A DNA stretch of 64,000 bases from Margaritifera margaritifera (taxonomy: Eukaryota > Mollusca > Bivalvia > Unionida > Margaritiferidae). Position 1 is the stretch's first letter, and every line of letters starts with the position of its first letter. The notes below the pieces were generated by a model, which worked only from the letters and a program-made list of their open reading frames with translations, searched no databases and was not told the origin of the DNA. A program made the position numbers and the translations under genes. The DNA lies in assembly GCA_029931535.1 (NCBI GenBank), contig JAQPZY010001549.1:1594501-1658500 (forward strand), given 5' to 3'. Positions 23,455 to 32,837 of the stretch are shown here, piece after piece.

Positions 23455-23480
23455 ATTTTGTCTATTAATTAAAATAAACA
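23455..23480 (+). promoter_or_regulatory. TTTTGTCTATTAA upstream motif
   Basis: TTTTGTCTATTAATTAAAAT precedes ATG 23,481. Confidence 0.65.
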
Positions 23481-23641
23481 ATGCCGGCACGAAAAAAAAA
23501 AAAAGAAAAAAAAGAACAACAACAAGGCGACGTATACAAGGAGATTGGATCGCATCACTAGTAGCAGGGTTAGCAGGAAGCCTGTTGCCAATGCTGTTCC
23601 AAGGTCGAGGCCTAGTTCTGCCAGGGACACGACGATATTAG
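23481..23641 (+). pseudogene. Small basic/hydrophobic protein 3, shifted in an A13 run
   Basis: ATG 23,481 starts MPAR followed by a run of 13 A. As written, the frame reaches a TAG at 23,559-23,561, but the frame one base over is open to TAG 23,639-23,641 and has the expected pattern: an Arg/Lys-rich head and a hydrophobic body (WIASLVAGLAGSLLPMLFQG). It is the third member of the local MP-basic series. The break lies inside the homopolymer, so an assembly error is as likely as a mutation. Confidence 0.5.
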
Positions 23642-24047
23642 CACCGTTATCAAACTTTGAAATACAAGACAAACTTAGAAATGTAAGAGGTTTTGTTGGT
23701 GTCTTTTCTAAAGACCAGTTGCCGGGTAAAATGCGCGCAAACACATCTTGTGTAATAAATATCCAAAACTTTAACGACGGTAATGGTACACACTGGGTCG
23801 CACTTATAACAATAACTATTTCGACTCCTTTGGTCTGCCACCATCAGACGCTGTTAAAGCATTTGTAAACAAACAAATAAAGTACAATTCAACACAAATT
23901 CAACCAGTAGGAACAGCAGCTTGTGGTTATTATTGTATAATGTTTATCAAGCAAATGTCATTAGGTATGAAATTTATCGATTTTATGAAACAATTTGATG
24001 TGCCTGCAAATATGAAAAATGATGAAATAGCAATAAGGTATCATTGA
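23545..24047 (+). pseudogene. PRO: Adenain-type cysteine protease, frameshifted
   Basis: The first frame (to about 23,815) carries the family N-terminus (GFVGVFSKDQLPGKM) and the catalytic His in GTHWVAL. A one-base shift near 23,812 then moves the coding sense to the frame that ends at TGA 24,045-24,047; it carries the acidic residue in YFDSFG, the oxyanion Gln in IQPVG, and the nucleophile Cys in ACGYYC. All four functional positions of the adenovirus protease/Ulp1 fold are thus visible, on either side of one break. The enzyme would mature capsid and core precursors. The start is uncertain: no good ATG in frame; it may lie near 23,640, after the preceding small gene. Confidence 0.82.
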
Positions 24048-24131
24048 TGTATTCAAGAAAACATGTAAATTTTGTACCATGATTAATGTGTCGTCATTGT
24101 TGTATGAAGAAAACATGTAAATGTTGTGTGA

Positions 24132-24383
24132 ATGTATATGTATAACATATCTAGTCACTGCTTGAAGTGTAAAACACGAACAGGTAATGTTCATGAAGAG
24201 GTAGTTACAACAAAAAACAACAGGTTAATGATGAAAAGTGAGTGTGATGTCTGTGGAAAAAGAAAAAGCGTCTTTATCAGAAAACAGGAGGCATCTGTTG
24301 TTATTGGAGAAGCTATTGATGTTGTATTAAGGCCAGATTCACTAGAACTTTGTGTTCCACCAGAAATAATTGTTCAGCAATAA
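24132..24383 (+). CDS. Zinc-ribbon protein (DUF5679-like)
   Basis: Start at ATG 24,132 or 24,138; ends with TAA 24,381-24,383. Two Cys pairs, CLKC (about residues 10-13) and CDVC (about 38-41), spaced 24 residues apart with NNRLMMKS between, match the small viral zinc ribbon I know as DUF5679, found in many Polinton-like and large DNA viruses. The C-terminal half is a Val/Ile-rich extension. The role in the family is unknown; DNA or protein binding is likely. The 5' region contains an imperfect repeat of GAAAACATGTAAATTTTGT (about 24,057 and 24,106). Confidence 0.7.
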   Translation: MYMYNISSHCLKCKTRTGNVHEEVVTTKNNRLMMKSECDVCGKRKSVFIRKQEASVVIGEAIDVVLRPDSLELCVPPEIIVQQ

Positions 24384-24408
24384 AAAATTTATCTGCAATA
24401 ATAAATAA

Positions 24409-25757
24409 ATGCAACATTGCAACTGTTCTTCAGATCGCCATCTTTGTATCGAACACAATAAAATTGTAACATAATGTAAAAAATGCAATCAACGGAAGGT
24501 CGTCGGTGGCGCGGTTGATATTCATAAAGTTATTGGTAAACTTCCGAGGCCAAAAGGTTGTTGGACACTACCAGGACATAAATATACAGGGCCTTGGAAC
24601 ACACTTGACAAACAGCTTGATGCAAATGATAACCCATTACCAGGGGAAGAACTTTACAACCAAGTTGATGCTATTGCAATGCGACATGACATCTGCTACC
24701 GCGATAATGAAGGTGACAAACACGGTTGCGATTAAAATAATGTTGAATGAATTAAGTGCTATGAAACCAAAAAATATGAGAGAGCGTGTTGATAGAAGAT
24801 TTGCACAAGGTATTATTGGTGCAAAATATAAACTTGGTCTTGGCGACACACAGTTGGCAGATAAACTGCACAGACCAAAAAAAAAAAAATAAAAAAATTA
24901 TAAGGAGACTTGTTGTTGCAAATGCTGTGGATGATATATGGGCAATTGATCTGGCAGATATGTCGTCGCTTTCCGAACACAATTACGGCAACAAATATTT
25001 GTTAAACATAGTTGACATACAAAACATATTTGCATTTAGTCTACCGATAAAGAATAAAATGGGCAGTAGTACAATAACAACAACATTTCAACAGATTGTT
25101 GTTGATACAAGTCGAAAGCCAAATACAATATGGACTGAAAAAGGAATAGAATTCTGCAACAAGCAGTTCGAACAGTGGTTAAAAGGTCAAGATATTAAGA
25201 AGTACACAATAGGAAATGAAGGACAAAGTGTCATTGTTGAAAGATTTAACAGAACAATAAAAGACAAAATTTACAAACATCTTACAGCAAATAATACCAA
25301 TAATTATGTTGATAAATTGCAGGGTATGGTTGATGAATACAACAGCACCAAACATAGATCGATAAAAAAGACACCAACATTTCCGGTCTTAGCAAATGAA
25401 AACTTATACCGAAGACACAAATTTGCTGTTGGTGATAAAGTTAGAATTTCGTTGGTAAAAAAAGTTTTTGAAAAATCTGCAACACCAAACTGGTCTGAAG
25501 AAGTGTTTGTTGTTGATAAAATTCTTAATACAATACCGGTGACATACAAAATACTAGATTTAAACGAAGAAGAGGTAACAGGAAGTTTTTACGAAGAAGA
25601 ACTACAAAAGACAGATCAAGATGTTTTTGTTATTGAAGAGGTAATAAGAACAAAAGGTAATACAAGTTTGGTTAAATGGCGCGGTTATTCAGATGTTTGT
25701 AACAGTTGGATACCAACTAGTAGTATTCAACCTTATGTTAAAGGTACTCTTGTATGA
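24409..25757 (+). pseudogene. INT: Fused PLA2-like domain and Polinton integrase with chromodomain, three breaks
   Basis: ATG 24,409 begins a Cys/His-rich head interrupted by TAA 24,472-24,474, followed in frame by CKKC. A phospholipase A2-like domain follows: calcium-loop-like YTGPWN (about 24,580) and the HDICY active-site motif (about 24,690). A shift at about 24,733 and another in a 13-A run (24,877-24,889) separate it from the integrase. The rve core has D1 in DDIWAIDLADM, a WTEKGIEF segment where the second catalytic Asp is normally found, and the Glu in VERFNR; a C-terminal chromodomain shows VKWRGYSDVCNSWIP. The PLA2-like plus integrase arrangement is, to my knowledge, common in Polintons. 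The integrase would insert the element; it could not work as read. Confidence 0.85.
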
Positions 25758-26123
25758 CAACATGTTTTTGTAAATTTATGATTTTTGTTGTGACAATTTT
25801 ACTTGCGTTTGACAAAAAGTTTGCGGCCAGAATTATTGGGTTAAACCATTACGAGACCACACCTTGATGCCTACCAGACACCTTGTTTATTATTTCGTTG
25901 TATATAAATTCATAATTAAGCAGGACAGATTTACACTTTACAGGTTTACATAATGAGATCAAATAACTTCTCCGATCTGCAGACAATTCTGTCATAAAAA
26001 AATTATCTTTGCAAAGATAAAATCAAATTTAATATTTTTTTGCCTTCCTGGGATTTTTATATTCATAAAATGTATAAATCGCTCAAAAAACTTTTATTTT
26101 CTGATTCTGTAAGGTTGAATTTT
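25758..26123. other. Intergenic stretch in the Polinton with an 18-bp palindrome
   Basis: No gene seen. TTATCTTTGCAAAGATAA at 26,003-26,020 is a perfect palindrome in a T/A-rich setting and could act as a terminator or protein-binding site for the two convergent genes on either side. Confidence 0.5.
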
Positions 26124-26366
26124 TTAAATTTTTTTTGTGATATGGTATTTCACATTGTATCTGCCAGTTGTTGGCCTGTCATAATGTGTTTTATCAACAA
26201 CACTGTTGACATATTCCTCATCAACAACTTCACCTTCATCCTGTTTGTAGTACTCTATTCGGTATACTTCTTGATCAAAATGAACAACAGGATTAACATC
26301 AACAACAATAGCAGGAACAAATGTTGGTATTGGTTTTTCATATAATCTTTGTAAGATTGACAGCAT
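26124..26366 (-). CDS. Hypothetical 80-aa Polinton protein
   Basis: ATG at 26,366 (minus) to 26,124. Acidic and Val/Tyr-rich (EYYKQDEGEVVDEEYVNSVVD). Not recognised. It is divergent from the small gene at 26,405, with only 38 bp between the two starts, so they probably share a control region. Confidence 0.45.
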   Translation of the reverse strand: MLSILQRLYEKPIPTFVPAIVVDVNPVVHFDQEVYRIEYYKQDEGEVVDEEYVNSVVDKTHYDRPTTGRYNVKYHITKKI

Positions 26367-26383
26367 TATATTATTTTTGTTGA

Positions 26384-26404
26384 TTTTTGTCTAATAAGAA
26401 TAAT
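26384..26404 (+). promoter_or_regulatory. TTTTTGTCTAATAAG upstream motif
   Basis: TTTTTGTCTAATAAGAATAA directly precedes ATG 26,405 and lies in a 38-bp divergent gap. Confidence 0.65.
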
Positions 26405-26566
26405 AATGGATGATGAAATAAGATACATCGTTAGATGTAGAATAGTTGACAGAATAGATTTGTACGATGAAATAAGAAGAATGTTTGCTGATGAAAAGCG
26501 GAAAATAACATTCGACATTAAGATAGAACACGGAGCAGAAGATATGGTTCTGCTAACAAGAAGATA
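26405..26566 (+). CDS. Hypothetical 53-aa Polinton protein
   Basis: Intact short ORF, ATG 26,405 to TAA 26,564-26,566, too short to be found by length alone. It is highly charged (DDEIRY, DEIRRMFADEKRK) and has the canonical upstream motif at the right distance, which is the main reason to call it. Function unknown. Confidence 0.5.
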
Positions 26567-26695
26567 AAAATATGTGTTTTTGCAGCATGGTACAATTGCT
26601 GTGTCGTGTGACAAAGATACATTAATGAACTTTGCGCATAGTTGTTTAAAACAAAAAGTGTTAACAAATATATTTTGCGAAACAGTAAATATAAG

Positions 26696-27728
26696 ATGAA
26701 TAAACAGATATGTTATGATGAAATAGAAAAATTTATCAAAGATGTATTTGCAAATAAGATCAAACAAAGGTCTGAAGATTGGTATAAGTTGATGGCAGTT
26801 ACAGTTGGAGGTTACGAAATAGCAACGATATTAGGCGTAAATCCGTATAAAAGTTTAAGAAAAATAGCAGAAGAAAAGTTGCAGATGCGGCAGGGCAAAT
26901 TTGTTAAGTTTGAAGGATCTTTAACATGTTATTGGGGCAAACTGTTTGAGCCTGTAATCACAAATATTGTTGAATACTATCTTGGTGAAAAGGTTTTAGG
27001 CAGTAACATATGTGTTAAAACAGATTTTGGCATCAGGTATTCACCAGATGGATATGTTGTTGCTAGATTTAATGGTGAAAATTTATTAAACACAAAAAAT
27101 AAAGAAGATGATGAAGATGTTTACAAGATTTTGTTGTTGGAGTTTAGATGTCCGAAGTTGAGGCGACCAAAAGAAGATGTCCCAGGACACTATTTACCAC
27201 AAGTTGTATGCGGTCTGGAAGTGTCACTAGTTGCGACACAGGGGCTATTTGTTGATGCTTGTTTTAGAAGATGTTCAATAATAGATTTTTTTTTTTACAT
27301 CAGATTACAACAAAACGCTACATTTTGACAGAAAATATCTTGAAAATAAAATTCCCGTAGTAACTGGTGCTATCAAAGTTTACGGAAACAACAATAGTAA
27401 AAATATAACAGATTTTGGAAACATTGATGAAGATTCGTTTAGTTTATTTCTACACCAAGTTGAAAAAAACGAATTTGAAGTTGCTTCTGATTACATCGCG
27501 TTTGCTGATGGCAGAGGTGACAAATACATAACAAAATACAAGGATTTGTTGCAGAAAAAAATGCAAAAAAAGTTAGTTGGATTTCTGTGCTACAAATTAT
27601 TTGAATTTGTTTACAATTTGGTTGATAAAGAAGAAAATTATCATGAAATTTTGGTAAACGCGGTTGAGACATTGGAAAATGAAATACAGAATATTAATTC
27701 TGATACTGAAAGTATATCTTCTGATTAA
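26696..27728 (+). pseudogene. YqaJ-type (lambda exonuclease-like) recombinase nuclease, one frameshift
   Basis: Best start is ATG 26,696. The N-terminal half carries RSEDWYKLMAVTVGGYEIAT, an arrangement typical of the YqaJ viral-recombinase family of the PD-(D/E)xK fold; the catalytic region shows SPDG (Asp) and LLEFRCP, followed by GHYLPQVVCGLEV. In most members the last motif is E-x-K; here the position reads Arg. The frame breaks in an 11-T run at 27,286-27,296 and resumes one base over to TAA 27,726-27,728, giving about 340 codons. Such 5'-3' exonucleases work in recombination and genome processing in phages and large DNA viruses. The 3' end overlaps the convergent HNH gene by 35 bp. Confidence 0.75.
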
Positions 27729-28509
27729 GTTTCTTGCTCATTGCTGAATGTTGAGTACCATCTGCTACATTTTTAACTGATTTCGAATCAGTATTAAAAT
27801 ATTTTGATGCCACATTCATTGATGTAAAGTCTCTTTCTTCATCTGTGTCTAGGTTGATTGATAAGACAGGTTTTTTGCCAAATTTTTTACATTTTCCTGT
27901 TTTACCACGTCGGTTATTTTCTGTTGTAGTTACAGCTTCTAAATTTAAAAGATTATTGTTGGTTTTATTGCTATCGAGGTGATCGATTACAAAACCAATA
28001 GGTATAATTCCACCAAAAGTTTCAAACATAAATCTGTGTGCAAAATATCGCATCTGTTTTGTGTTTTGGCCTCTATAACCTCTTTTGGTTATTGTACCAA
28101 TAATATTTTTTGTTCCTGAATTTCTTATTGTTTTTTTTTCAGACGCTTCGTAAAGATCAAATACAGGATGTTTTTTAAACTCGTCTTTCAAATACAAGTT
28201 GTTAATGTTGTTATCATCAACCGATCCATTTTTGTGCGCAACGCGCTTGCCTTCAGGTATTGGGCCAACCAGAGTTTCATACACAAAATTGCTTAGAAAT
28301 ATCTTTGTAATCGCATGATCGTCTACTCTTCCAACAGATATCATCTTGCCAAAGGGGGATTCTTTTCCTGGAATTATACTCTCCGTTGTTAGGTTAACTA
28401 CCATTCCAAGTTTGTTTGCAGCATTATTTGCGTATATTTTGTGCGTGATAAATTCATCATCAGCGATTGATATCATCATATTATCAAATCTGTTTATTTG
28501 TACTGCCAT
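27694..28509 (-). CDS. HNH endonuclease with NUMOD-like C-terminus, intact
   Basis: A 271-codon intact frame. Residues about 160-210 match the HNH_3 family: AHRFMFETFGGIIPIGFVID then HLDSNKTNNNLLNLE and TTTENN. Residues about 70-110 (FVYETLVGPIPEGKRVAHKN, NNINNLYL) look like a second, degenerate copy of the same unit lacking parts of the metal site. The C-terminus (about 215-262, VASKYFNTDSKSVKNVADG) resembles a NUMOD1 helix-turn-helix. Such proteins are usually homing endonucleases of phages and large DNA viruses. An AGTCTAATTA element precedes the start. Confidence 0.78.
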   Translation of the reverse strand: MAVQINRFDNMMISIADDEFITHKIYANNAANKLGMVVNLTTESIIPGKESPFGKMISVGRVDDHAITKIFLSNFVYETLVGPIPEGKRVAHKNGSVDDNNINNLYLKDEFKKHPVFDLYEASEKKTIRNSGTKNIIGTITKRGYRGQNTKQMRYFAHRFMFETFGGIIPIGFVIDHLDSNKTNNNLLNLEAVTTTENNRRGKTGKCKKFGKKPVLSINLDTDEERDFTSMNVASKYFNTDSKSVKNVADGTQHSAMSKKLNQKIYFQYQN

Positions 28510-28560
28510 TATATAATACTACCGGAGTCTAATTAGAAAATTTTATCATATGATTATATT
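28510..28560 (-). promoter_or_regulatory. Conserved 5' element of HNH gene 1
   Basis: Contains AGTCTAATTAGAAAATTTTATCATATGATTATATTATATAC (read on the plus strand). A close relative lies ahead of HNH gene 2 at 29,174-29,219, including the palindrome ATCATATGAT. Confidence 0.55.
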
Positions 28561-28567
28561 ATATACA

Positions 28568-29159
28568 TTATATCGTTATAGGATCATTATTAGCTATTTC
28601 CAGATTTTCTAATCTGTTGTCTGTTTTAATATTATTAATACGATAAACTACTGCAGTTTCTGGTAACGCTCCATGAAATGTCTCATAAATAAATCTGTGT
28701 GATAGATATCCTCTTTTTGCAATATCAGCGCCACTAACTCCGATTGCTAAAAATCCTGTTTTATTTACTGTTCCTATAATTTTTTTTTCATTTTCCTAAT
28801 TCTAATCTGGCCTTTATCATTACATTCATAATTATTAAAAATAGAGTGAATTTGATATTCATTTTGTAATGCTAAATTGCTGATACTGTTGTCAGTTATT
28901 ATTTTGTTAAGATGATATACTCCTTTATCAGAAGGAATTTCATCTTTGAATAGTGTATATACAAATTCATGAACATACATTTGAGTAAATGTTGTATCAT
29001 CTTTTCCTTTTTCACGAATCTTCAATCCGGCTAATGTCTTTTGGTCGACAGTTTTTTTGTTGTAATATTTTTTACTACGCCACTTTCTGATGTACAGTAT
29101 AAATTATACTTTTGATGAATGATGTATTCTTCATTAGATATGATTATTTTATCCTGCAT
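28568..29159 (-). pseudogene. Second HNH endonuclease paralogue, decayed
   Basis: ATG at 29,159 (minus) starts an N-terminus similar to that of HNH gene 1 (ISNEEYIIHQKYN versus IADDEFITHKIYA). Frameshifts near 29,035 and 28,775 split it; the middle piece has FVYTLFKDEIPSDKGVYHLN and the last piece SHRFIYETFHGALPE followed by NRLENLE, again an HNH_3-like half. It ends at TAA 28,568-28,570. It is a tandem paralogue of the upstream-reading gene at 27,694-28,509 and lies in the same orientation. It lacks the NUMOD-like C-terminus. Confidence 0.65.
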
Positions 29160-29169
29160 TATATATATA

Positions 29170-29242
29170 GGGCAAAGTCTAATTGATTGCTTTGAATCAT
29201 ATGATTATATCATATACTAATTTTCAACCAATTAGACTTTAG

Positions 29243-29243
<1 letters not shown>
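29170..29243. promoter_or_regulatory. Inverted repeat between HNH gene 2 and PolB
   Basis: AAGTCTAATTG (about 29,174) and CAATTAGACTT (about 29,228) form an inverted repeat around an ATCATATGAT palindrome. It lies between divergent genes and holds a TCTAAT core facing each of them, so a shared bidirectional control region is likely. Confidence 0.5.

Positions 29244-29250
<7 letters not shown>

Positions 29251-29332
<82 letters not shown>
29251..29332. repeat. (AT)n tract directly ahead of the polymerase gene
   Basis: About 40 AT units end exactly at the two ATG codons of the polymerase N-terminus. Expansion here would displace the promoter from the start. Confidence 0.9.
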
Positions 29333-29338
<6 letters not shown>

Positions 29339-31435
29339 CAAAAATTACAAACACTATCAAAAAGAGTATTACTAGTTCCAAAACAGTCAGCAACAGCATT
29401 TACAGGTTTTGATAAGAGCTGGAAAGTTGAAAACCAAATTGCCTTAAAAGGTCTGACATCAGAAGACTTATTTTATATTTTTAAATCCAATAATACGAGA
29501 TGAACTTAAAGTGTATGACGGACTAAAGATTATTGTCCAATTTCATGTTGTTCTTAGCAAAATAAATATCTACGGCAATAATTATGTAGATGAAAAACTT
29601 GCTGAGCCTTATATAGCTTCTAAAACGAGAAAGACTTTAAAAGGTACAAATATTGAAAAGACAACAGATTATATTTTTCAGGAAATATGGAAAAATATAG
29701 AGGAATATACTACATCTGGTTCGGGATGGAAGTTTGTAACAATAAAAGCGGTACAATTGGATACAATGAAGTATAATCCTTTAAGAGGATCATCATATGT
29801 TGATTTATACGACAGAATAAAAAACACAAAATGTGTAATAAACGTCAAAAACAATCACAATAAATGTTTCATGTGGGCGGTATTGTCCGCTATATTTCCT
29901 GTAAGTAGAAATGCTGGCAGATTAACAAGTTACAGAGCTTTTTCTGGTAAAGTAATATTTGAAGGCGATTAAGTTTCCTATTGAAAAACGACTGATTCCA
30001 AAATTTGAAAAACAGAATAATCTTAGTATAAACGTGTTTGGTCTAGATGAAAAGAATAATGTATATCCTATATTAATTAGCAAGCGTGCATCACAAAAAA
30101 CTATAAATCTGCTGTTTTTAATGGACATTATTGCTGGATAAAGAACTTTAACGGACTACTCAGTAATCAATATAATAAATCACAGCATAAAAATTACTTT
30201 TGTTATAGATGTCTTCATGGTTGTAAGACACAATAAATACTAGATAAACATGTAATATATTGTAAAAATGTACAGACTGTTGCTATGCCAAACAAAGAAA
30301 ATTCTGAACTTAAAATTTTTAACTTTAGACATCAACTTCAAGTTCCATTTGCTAATTATGGAGATTTTGAATCAATATTCAAACCGGTAGTTGTTAATAT
30401 ACAGTGTGACCATGATAAATCTTTAACGAGAAAAACGCAAGAGCGTATTCCATGTGGTGTTGCATATAAAGTTGTTTGTTCAGCTGATGAACAATACTCT
30501 AAACCTATAAAGGTATATAGAGGTACTGATCCATCTGGCTGGTTAGTAGAACATTTGCTAGTAGAAGCAGAAGATATAACGAAAATAATGAGAAATGTTA
30601 AACCTATGTTAAAACTAACAGAAGAAGAAGAAAGACATTTTATAACAGCAGTTAATTGTTCGATATGCGGATAAATATTAGGTAATGATAAAGTTAAAGA
30701 TCGTGATCATATAACAGGTAAATATGCACATATGGTGCTGCACATGATTTTTGCAATTTGTACTACAAATATCGTGAGTTTATTCCTGTTATTTTTCATA
30801 ATCTCCGTGGGTATGATGGTCATATTATCACAGAAGTATTTGGTAAATTTCCAGGAAATAAAATTAAGTGTATACCAAATAACGTTGAAAAATATATGTC
30901 AATATCTTTTGGCAAATTGCGGTTTATGGACAGCGCTCAATTTATTCTAGCATCGTTAGAAAATCTTGCAAAAAGGTTGTACTGTATTTGATAATCTAGA
31001 AGAACAATTTGGTGAAAAATCTGATCTTTTGAAACAAAAAGGAGTTTATCCTTATGAATACATGACAAACTGGAATAAGTTTGATGAAACATAATTACCT
31101 GACAAAGAAAAGTTTCATTCAACTTTAACACTTGAAGGAATAACTGATGAAGAATATGTTTACGCATATGGCAAGAATTTGGTTGTAGAACACTTGGTGA
31201 TTATCATGATTTGTACTTGATGACAGATGTTCTATTATTGGCTGATGTTTTTTGAACAGTTTAGAACAATATGTATGAAATACTACAGCCTAGATCCCTG
31301 TTGGTATTTCTCTTCGCCAGGAATAAGTTGGGAAGCTGCACGAAAGCTTAATAACATAAAACTTGATCTATTGACAGATCCTGACATGTTCTACTTTATT
31401 GAAAAAGGAATAAAAGGTGGAATATCAGTAATAAC

Positions 31436-31466
<31 letters not shown>

Positions 31467-32830
31467 AAAAAAAAAAAAAATTACAAAAAAAACAAAAACA
31501 TGCTGTTGCAAACAACAAGTACATGTCAAGTTATGATAGCACAAAAGAAAATAGTTCAATTTTGTATATTTTTTAAAATAACCTTTATGGTCGGGCCATG
31601 TCACAACCGCTGCCATATGCAGGATTCCGCTGGATTCCAGTAGACAAACTTCTTAATGAGATTGACAAAAAATACCAGAAAATATTGGCTACTTTGCAGA
31701 AGTTGATCTTGAATACCCGGGACATTGAGTCAATGTTGGTTACAGATGATATGCTGTCAGAAGAACAACGAAAACTTAAAGAAGAATATTGTATTGGACA
31801 CAATACCGTAGAGAAGTTAGTTCCAAATTTGCAGGACAAAAAAAGGTATGCTGTTCATATTGCGGATTAAAACAAGCAGTTAACCACAGTTTAATATTGG
31901 TAAACGTGCATAGAGTTTTAAAGTTTAAACAGAAACCTTGGCTGAAGGAATATATTAACTTTAACACGAATAAAAGAGCAGCTGCAACAACAGATTTCGA
32001 AAAAGATTTCTTTAAGTTAATGAATAATAGCGTGTTTGGTAAAACGATGAAAAATATACAAAAAAGAGTTGATATCGAGATAATAAATAATGTTGAACGC
32101 AGAAATAAAGTTGTTGCTGACGACAAATTTGTAAATATGAGAATATTTGATGAGAACTTAGTTGCAGTACAAAAAAGAAATATTAACCTTAAACTTAATA
32201 AGCCCGTTTATGTTGGTGCTGCAATACTAGATATTTCAAAGACGTTGATGTATAATTTTCATAAAAATTTAATTAAGAAATATTTTCCAAGATCGTAGTT
32301 GCTGTTTACTGACATGGACATCTTGTGCTATAAATGTCCTGGAGAAAACGATGTTTATAAAAAGTTGTATGGTAACAAAGAGCAGATGGATTTATTAGAT
32401 TTTCCTGTTGATTTTGGTTTCAAATGTAACGATAAAAAAAGAGTTATTGGAAAGTTCAAAGATGAAACAAACTTTGTGCCAATTATTGAATTTGTTAGTT
32501 TGCGATCAAAAATGTATAGTATCAAACTAGATGATGGTTTCGTCAAGAAAAGAGCAAAAGGAATTAAGAAAAAACGTTGTAAATAAGGTTTTAGGTTTTG
32601 AAGATTATATGGCAGCATTTGGTGGTGTAAGAAACCATGTTGAAATTACGACATTAAGATCAAAATGCCACAAGATAGAAATAAACATAGTTAACAAAGT
32701 TGGTTTATGTAATTTTGATGATAAAAGGTACTGTGTTGATGGAGTTAATACATTTGCTTTTGGGTTTGATGTCAACAAGTAACAGCAACCAAACTTTGAT
32801 GATATAATGAAGGAATTAGGTTTGTTGTAA
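29333..32830 (+). pseudogene. PolB: Protein-primed family-B DNA polymerase, fragmented
   Basis: Coding sense runs from ATG 29,333 to TAA 32,828-32,830 (about 1,150 codons) over many frames. The N-terminal part has CFMWAVLSAIFP and a Cys/His cluster near 30,210-30,270; ExoI is visible as YGDFES (about 30,357), the ExoIII region as DVLLLADVF (about 31,230), motif A as NNLYG near 31,580, motif B as KLMNNSVFGKTM (about 32,014-32,050), and motif C as FTDMD (about 32,307). In-frame stops include TAA at about 30,232, 30,672, 31,092, 31,868 and 32,780 and TAG at 32,296; shifts lie near 29,487, 29,968, 30,740, 30,985, 31,190 and in the A-rich run 31,436-31,492. In the family, the polymerase uses a terminal protein as primer at the inverted repeats. 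This copy cannot make an active enzyme as read. Confidence 0.88.
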
Positions 32831-32837
32831 ATTTTAT

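Noticed and set aside
24506..24720. Separate 128-codon gene starting at 24,506
   Set aside because: The PLA2-like motifs lie in the frame starting at ATG 24,409; only the part after about 24,733 in the 24,506 frame is real coding sequence.
18347..32830. Alternative genetic code (TAA/TAG read as Gln)
   Set aside because: Several stops would fit Gln, but the ATPase stop falls at the invariant Walker A Lys, the minus-strand genes have TGA stops, and frameshifts are frequent; decay or sequencing error is simpler.
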